Below are positions 63,615-64,000 of a stretch of 64,000 nucleotides of DNA, piece by piece. The notes under the pieces were generated by a model. That model was not told the DNA's origin and ran no database searches. It saw only the letters and a list, made by a program, of their open reading frames with translations. The stretch's first letter is position 1. The number at the start of each line of letters is the position of its first letter. Both the position numbers and the translations under genes were made by a program. This stretch comes from Streptomyces sp. Je 1-332. GTDB taxonomy: Bacteria; Actinomycetota; Actinomycetes; Streptomycetales; Streptomycetaceae. The stretch is taken from contig NZ_CP160402.1 in assembly GCF_040730185.1 (NCBI RefSeq), forward strand, positions 7,440,001 to 7,504,000. Direction: 5' to 3'.

Positions 63615-64000
63615 ATGACCGTTGTCCCTGCACAGCAATCCGGTGGATCGGGCGGCACCAGTGGCCTGTACGACGTCCTGGAGCTCGTTCTCGACCGAGG
63701 CCTCGTGATCGACGCCTTCGTGCGTGTCTCGCTGGTCGGCATCGAGATCCTGAAGATCGACGTGCGTGTGGTCATAGCCAGCGTGGACACGTATCTGCGC
63801 TTCGCCGAGGCGTGCAACCGCCTCGACCTGGAGGCGGGACCGCGCAAGGATCCCGGGCTCCCCGACCTGGTGGGCGAGATGACCGAGTCCGGCGCGCGTG
63901 GCAAGTCCAAGGGCGCGCTGTCCGGTGCCGCCGAGACCATTTCCGACGCGTTCAAGCAGTCCCGTGAAGAGAGCCAGACGGAGTCCCGTCCGCGCGCCCG
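63615..64000 (+). CDS. Gas vesicle structural protein GvpA/GvpJ type, cut by window edge
   Basis: The first 128 residues of a GvpA-superfamily protein. The conserved core GLYDVLELVLDRGLVIDAFVRVSLVGIEILKIDVRVVIASVDTYLRFAEACNRLD spans residues about 16-70, as in the shell protein GvpA. The long hydrophilic tail beyond residue 75 (GPRKDPGLPDLVGEM...) makes GvpJ- or GvpA-long forms more likely than a pure GvpA. ATG preceded by AAGGAGG. The cluster continues past base 64000. Confidence 0.9.
   Translation, partial: MTVVPAQQSGGSGGTSGLYDVLELVLDRGLVIDAFVRVSLVGIEILKIDVRVVIASVDTYLRFAEACNRLDLEAGPRKDPGLPDLVGEMTESGARGKSKGALSGAAETISDAFKQSREESQTESRPRA

Overview
The DNA is very GC-rich, with G/C third codon positions, GTG and TTG starts, many ATGA/GTGA start-stop overlaps and GC-rich hairpin terminators. 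Together with families such as DUF397/XRE pairs, gas-vesicle genes, a RamB-like regulator and a c-di-AMP riboswitch before an NlpC/P60 hydrolase, this points to a Streptomyces chromosome. I see no rRNA, tRNA, CRISPR array, integrase or transposase.

Layout. 1-9.8 kb is a catabolic gene set: an FAD-linked oxidase (cut by the window edge), a short-chain dehydrogenase, a frameshifted MFS transporter, a GlpP-family antiterminator, a second MFS transporter, a succinate-semialdehyde-type dehydrogenase and an IclR regulator, all on the minus strand; divergently, a formaldehyde-activating-enzyme (Fae) homologue and a 3-hydroxyisobutyrate-dehydrogenase-like enzyme. Between glpP and the first MFS gene lie a U-tailed intrinsic terminator, an overlapping competing hairpin and a 31-bp operator-like dyad; 12 bases of that dyad recur upstream of the aldehyde dehydrogenase gene. 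9.9-12.4 kb holds a two-component system and a MarR regulator. 12.4-20.8 kb holds metE under a B12 riboswitch, a 3-hydroxyacyl-CoA dehydrogenase, the glyoxylate shunt (aceB, aceA) and a divergent RamB-like regulator, with two matching palindromes between aceA and the regulator.

20.9-30.4 kb looks like a trace-metal island: a tsaD gene behind a Nur-like box, a GNAT gene, a B12 riboswitch with cbiMNQO (cobalt ECF transporter), then an MFS exporter, a fused peptide/nickel-type permease and its binding lipoprotein behind a Zur-like box. 30.4-46.7 kb is mixed: argG behind an ARG-box-like site, two paralogous hypothetical proteins, a BlaI/M56 peptidase pair, an acyltransferase, a lone holin, an ABC-F protein, two CNNM/CorC proteins and two PQQ-propeller membrane proteins separated by a 21-bp hairpin repeat array. 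46.7-50.2 kb is a MacB/FtsX-type ABC exporter. 51.7-56.2 kb is the biotin locus (bioB-bioA-bioD, divergent bioF). 56.2-62.4 kb carries DUF397/XRE, an anti-sigma-type ATPase, LysR/LysE, a riboswitch-controlled NlpC/P60 protein and a ClpP paralogue. From 62.6 kb a holin-X protein leads into a gas-vesicle cluster (gvpO, gvpA/J) that runs off the window.

Gene starts were chosen by reading Shine-Dalgarno spacing and family N-termini; functions rest on recognised motifs, not on database searches.
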